Shown piece by piece: positions 59,801 to 64,000 of a DNA stretch of 64,000 bases; positions within the stretch are counted from its first letter, which is position 1; each line of letters begins with the position of its first letter. Source of the stretch: Parus major (lineage: Eukaryota > Chordata > Aves > Passeriformes > Paridae); contig NC_031771.1 of NCBI RefSeq assembly GCF_001522545.3, positions 1,728,283 to 1,792,282 on the forward strand, in the 5' to 3' direction. The notes under the pieces were generated by a model that did not search any database, was not told where the DNA came from, and saw nothing but the letters and a program-made list of their open reading frames with translations. The translations under genes and the position numbers were made by a program.

Positions 59801-62800
59801 TTGCAGCCTTAACTCTTGCAGAGACAGCGCTGAAACAATGAATTTGTGTTTTTAACAGCTTTGGGGTTTCTTTTAGGTCTTCACCTTTTGCTTAGTTGTC
59901 ATTTTAAAGGAAGATGCTTCAAGGGTCCAGGTTAGCTGCCATGGATCTGTCAGTGTAGCGAAGTGCTTCACTGCGTGCTTGCAAGTGTCTTGTACTGAGA
60001 ATTCAGATCTGTCCTGGCACGTTCAAGGCAAAAGGTGAGTCCGGTGGAAAAGGAGCGTGATTAACTGTTAGAGAGGGATTTTCTCTTTCTTGGGAGCTCA
60101 CCTTCCTTAAACAAGGCTTAAGAGAATAATTAGTCCCTTGAAAGTAGGGCAGTGAGGAATAGGATGTAACAGTGCTCAGCAGGACTCCTCAGTCATTTCT
60201 CAGCAGTGCACACATGGCCTAGAGATGCTGGTGTTGCTGCGAGTGAGCTGTGTTTCAGGTAGATGGCTAAAATCTTCTGTTCAGAGCAGAGTCATGCTTC
60301 ATGTACTGCCCAGTTTTTAATTACTGAGCTGACCAAGTCATAAATACAGCATAATTATTCATAAATATAGCAACTACTGCAGAGCTACATTGTTCTGTAC
60401 TACTTGTGTCCTTTGCACTCCTTAGTTCTCACTACCGAATCCATCAGAGCTGGCCATGGCATCTTTCAGGATCTGAGCCTGTGGTGATGGTCCTCGGGAT
60501 GTGCTTATCTAAGGAAATTTAGAGTCCTTGAGCTACCTCAAGCTGAAGTTAGGCTTCAGGAAAACTCCAAAATGCTATTTCTATAGCTCTTGTTACCGAG
60601 CCTGTGGCACAGCCTGGGGGTCAGAGGGAACATAACCCCTCTAAGCTTTTCAGGGCTGTGGTGAGGTAGCTCTGGTTTGAGTGGCCCTATAAGTAATTTT
60701 TTAAGTGGCTTAGGTGATGCTTACCTCAGGTACTTGAGGGAGAATCTTAGCAGGCTGCAGTTGTTCAGGTGTGACATTTGGAGATTTCGGTAATAAGGGA
60801 AGAGGGTGATTCTGGTAAGCCCAGTGGCACCGTCTCCTTCTTCATGATTATACTTTATCTCTGCTAAATAGATAGAAAAGTGAGCAAGACGTGACAGGTG
60901 ACTTGATAAGGGTGGCAAAAACTGCCTGCATAGGCTCAAGCTGTCCCTTTAGTACCCCTCAGTTGCTGGGTATTTTGCAGGGGTTGGTTTGTGTTTCAGT
61001 TGTGCAATGGCCTGGGAAGAGCCTTTATTACAGGTGCTGCTGTTTCCCTGTGGCTCTGATGTAGACCACCACATCTCCGGTGATACATACGAGTTATTCA
61101 TGTGCTGTCCAAGCTTTGCTTCTGCGGTCACTTCAGTCAAAGCTTCTCCCAAAGAAGGGGCTTCGATCACAAATTCAGGTTGAGGGAGGGTTGGGAGGAG
61201 ACTGAAGGTGCCAACTTGTATGAAGGGCTTGGATTGAAAATGTGACAGCTTCATATTGTTGATGTAGCAGTGTTGTCTGAAGCCCAGCTTTCATAGGCAT
61301 GTGTTCTAGTGTGTTTTTTTATTCTGATGTTTGTATCTTGTTATTCATGTCAGAAAGTAAAATGTGTGTTTTTCCCCCACACATAAATGTGCAATTTGGG
61401 CAGGGAAGTTAAAATGATAGTGAGACAAGGTGTTGCTATTTTTACACTGGCATGAGATATTTCTCGCCTGAATGGTCGCAGCTGAATACCAGTTAATGCA
61501 TTAATTTGCTTCATGTGGAAGTATGCCAAGTGCTTGAAATGAGGATTTGAAATGGAAAAAGAATATTATTCCTTGTAGTTTCACAGTCTTCCCATAGCTC
61601 CAGCTTTCAGCATGCCTGCCCCTCTCTGTTTTTATTGCTGTGTACGCTGCTGGGAATGCAGCGCGCGGAGGAGAGGAGGGAATTTTCCTGTGAATACCTC
61701 AGCACCTGTCTCGTCATCAGAAGCACACTGCAGTCCTAATGCAGGTGTCCCTGCAGCAGAGACTTGGCTGGTGCCAGTCGTGGGGACTGTGTTCTGCCAT
61801 TTCAGCAGCATGCTGCTCCTCTCACCTCCCTCCTCCCTCTCCCCCTTTTAATTTTTGTAGCAGCAGCGAGAGAAATGGAGTGTACAGTTAAAGGAATAAA
61901 ATGAAAGAAGATACTGTTGAGATGTTCCAGCTGCCAGAGCTCAGATTTGTGCTGAACGAGACGTTTTGGTTTGGGGAGGGTCAGTGCACGTTGAGAAGAC
62001 AAGGGATCCGATTGTGTATCCCAGATAAGTGGGAGCCATCCTCACTGTGCAGGGGAGAGGTGGTGCCGTCAGACGGTGTCTGTGGTGACAGTGATGCTGT
62101 AGTAGCAGGGTAGGGCAAGTGAGAATCACACAGCTTGTGCCTCTTACAAATAGATTTGAGGAAAGCACACAAAATCTGCAAAGCTGAAATGGAGTGGGCA
62201 CTTGATCGTCTGCTGCACTTGGTTTCCATGTCTGCTTTCCCTTGCAGTGACCAGGGAGCTGATCTTTGTCTGAAGAAAATGGTGTCTTGTTGTAAGGAGT
62301 CAGGAAACCATCACGTATCCTTCAGGGCTATCTCATCCAAATTGGCGTGGTGGTGAGGCTTTGACCCATAGGAATTACAGGCGCTGCAGGAGCCTTGGCT
62401 TCAGGAAAGCCTTGGATGGAATTTTTTCTGTTATGCATTATTAATGATGTGAAGATCTGTGTCTACAAGTGCCTTGAAACCTGTGTTACTAAGTGATAGT
62501 TTCACCTGAAAACATGTAGGTGAAAAGGCAGAACCCTATACTTGGCCTCAATAGTTTGTGAAAGTCAAAATCCATTCTCACTCTTGTATTTGAAGACATG
62601 TTTAAGCTAATTTCTCTGTCTTGATGTTTCAAGTCAAAGTATTTTTTCCACTAAGCTATCCTGAAACTGAGATGGGCTCATGTATTTTGGAAGCATAAGA
62701 GGTGATATTGTGAAGGCTACAATGGTAGCAGGGTGAGGGAGAGGAAACATCAAGTCCTTGCTGTAGTGTGGGGTATTATACATGGTAATTTGCAGAGGTT

Positions 62801-64000
62801 TTGGGTTGCCTGTTTAAATGTTGTGTTTTGGATCCCAAAGTGAAAAATTGGTGCTAGAAATATTTGGCCCAGTTTGCCACATTTCGAACGATCCTTGCTT
62901 TGTTTTGATTTACTCTTGCCTCCCAAATCCCTTGATGTGCATCAAATGGTTAGATATAAGGCATGAAAAAGCCCTAGCAGTATCTTGCAAAGTGAACTTT
63001 GCTAGTTATTAGTCAGAGCTGGACTTTGTTCTTGTGCTGGCAATGGGGGTTTATTTCCTCTTGTGTGTTCCACTTGCAAGGTAATAGTATAAACATTGCT
63101 ATTTTTGTGTGAAACAGACCTGGAGTGTATTCCTGAAGTGAACAGTGGAAAATATGCTGTCAGGAAATGCTCAGTAAAGTACAAAGTGTAGATTGATGTA
63201 TTGATTGATCGATAGATTGTTTTTCAGTGCAGTGTCTTGGAGGTGTGAGAGCTAAAATTGTTCTGGAGAGAAAGCAGAGATTATCTTGGATGGGAGTTGC
63301 TGGAGCACCAGGAAAAGCAGAGTGTGGCTTTAGGTCAGGCATGAGGAGTTCCTCATGGAAATCAGGATTAAAACTGCTCACTGGAAGGGAGTCATTTTTA
63401 GCTGAGTAAGGGAAGAATCTGAAACTTCCTTGCCCTTCAGGCAGGGAAGCGGGGCTGAAGTCAGCAAAGTAGGGCTGAGGGTTATGAACTGACCTGGTCA
63501 TAGTTGTGGTTTTGGTCTGAGGGTGGTTTTGCAACACCATACAGAGTTGAAAATTCTTACTAAATTTAATGTTGTATTTAAATGATTTTTAGAGGCGAGA
63601 GCCTTTTGCTGCACTCGAAAAATATTGGAGCTGGGAAAATTCAACTGTTCAAGTGCTTGTTAATTGGCAGTAAGTGCCTCACAAAGAACTGATCCATAAG
63701 GAGTGTCAGGTAAGGTTTATTTTAGGGGGGTGGTTTGCAACCTGGCAATGGCCACTGGCCTTGTCCTTAAGGTTCTTTGGGAGGGCTTTGCTCTGGTCCT
63801 CGTAGGAACAGTCTGGCACCCTCTGTGTGTCACCAAAGGCCCATATGCCAAATTAAAATTTCAGCAAATTCTAAATTGTGTTCCTCAGCTAATATAAGGC
63901 AAAAGTCACGGGTCTCAATCTGAGAAAGCTGAGACATGAAGTAGTCTTGGATTTTAAGACTGGAAAATAGGGGCCAGCTCCAAAAATAAGCAAAAATCCT

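Larger units (their letters stand above)
34692..64000 (+). other. ANKRD17: ANKRD17 intron 1 (to window end)
   Basis: More than 29 kb lies after exon 1 without any frame resembling the conserved exon 2 (VESFILDQ...) or any ankyrin repeat. Apart from the island at 49.56-49.98 kb and CR1 copies at 50.1-51.0 and 53.8 kb, I see only AT-moderate unique sequence, short T-runs (36309-36333, 48209-48234, 56930-56951) and chance open frames. Confidence 0.8.

Noticed and set aside
34692..64000. Search for ANKRD17 exon 2 and ankyrin repeats
   Set aside because: No frame resembles the conserved start of exon 2 or any ankyrin repeat, so exon 2 is taken to lie beyond the window.

Overview
This window is bird nuclear DNA. 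The evidence is vertebrate-type split genes with canonical splice sites, several CR1 LINE fragments with the avian 3' terminus (ATTCTRTG-like), compact introns, CpG-island promoters, and an albumin whose inferred protein (615 residues) agrees with chicken serum albumin in length and in exon lengths. The species cannot be fixed from the window alone.

Layout, left to right. (1) 1-5.14 kb, + strand: the 3' end of G3BP2 (last four coding exons: Arg-rich linker, RRM, RGG tail) and a 3'UTR with several possible poly(A) signals. (2) 5.14-8.95 kb: a gap holding an unexplained CpG island (about 7.3-8.4 kb) with a 48-bp minisatellite and a strong + strand splice donor. (3) 8.95-18.6 kb, - strand: a complete serum albumin gene (ALB). 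All 15 exons, the TATA box, and HNF1, C/EBP and NF1-like sites in the order of the mammalian albumin promoter, and a poly(A) signal can be read directly. (4) 18.75-33.7 kb: intergenic, with CR1 pieces, an AT-rich stretch, and two places that could be regulatory. (5) 33.7-35.0 kb: CpG-island promoter and exon 1 of ANKRD17 (+ strand). (6) 34.7-64 kb: intron 1 of ANKRD17; exon 2 was not found. Within it, at 49.56-49.98 kb, lies a second CpG island with a tiny ATG-containing exon whose phase matches ANKRD17 exon 2, a candidate alternative promoter. An inverted pair of CR1 copies follows at once.

The ALB/ANKRD17 head-to-head arrangement is the same as in mammals. On the other side of ALB, mammals have AFP, AFM and RASSF6; here the 3' neighbour is G3BP2 and no second albumin-family gene is present. 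I saw no tRNA, rRNA, CRISPR or prokaryotic features. The genes form no operon. They are separate loci: an RNA-binding stress-granule protein, the liver plasma carrier protein, and a large ankyrin-repeat/KH scaffold protein.
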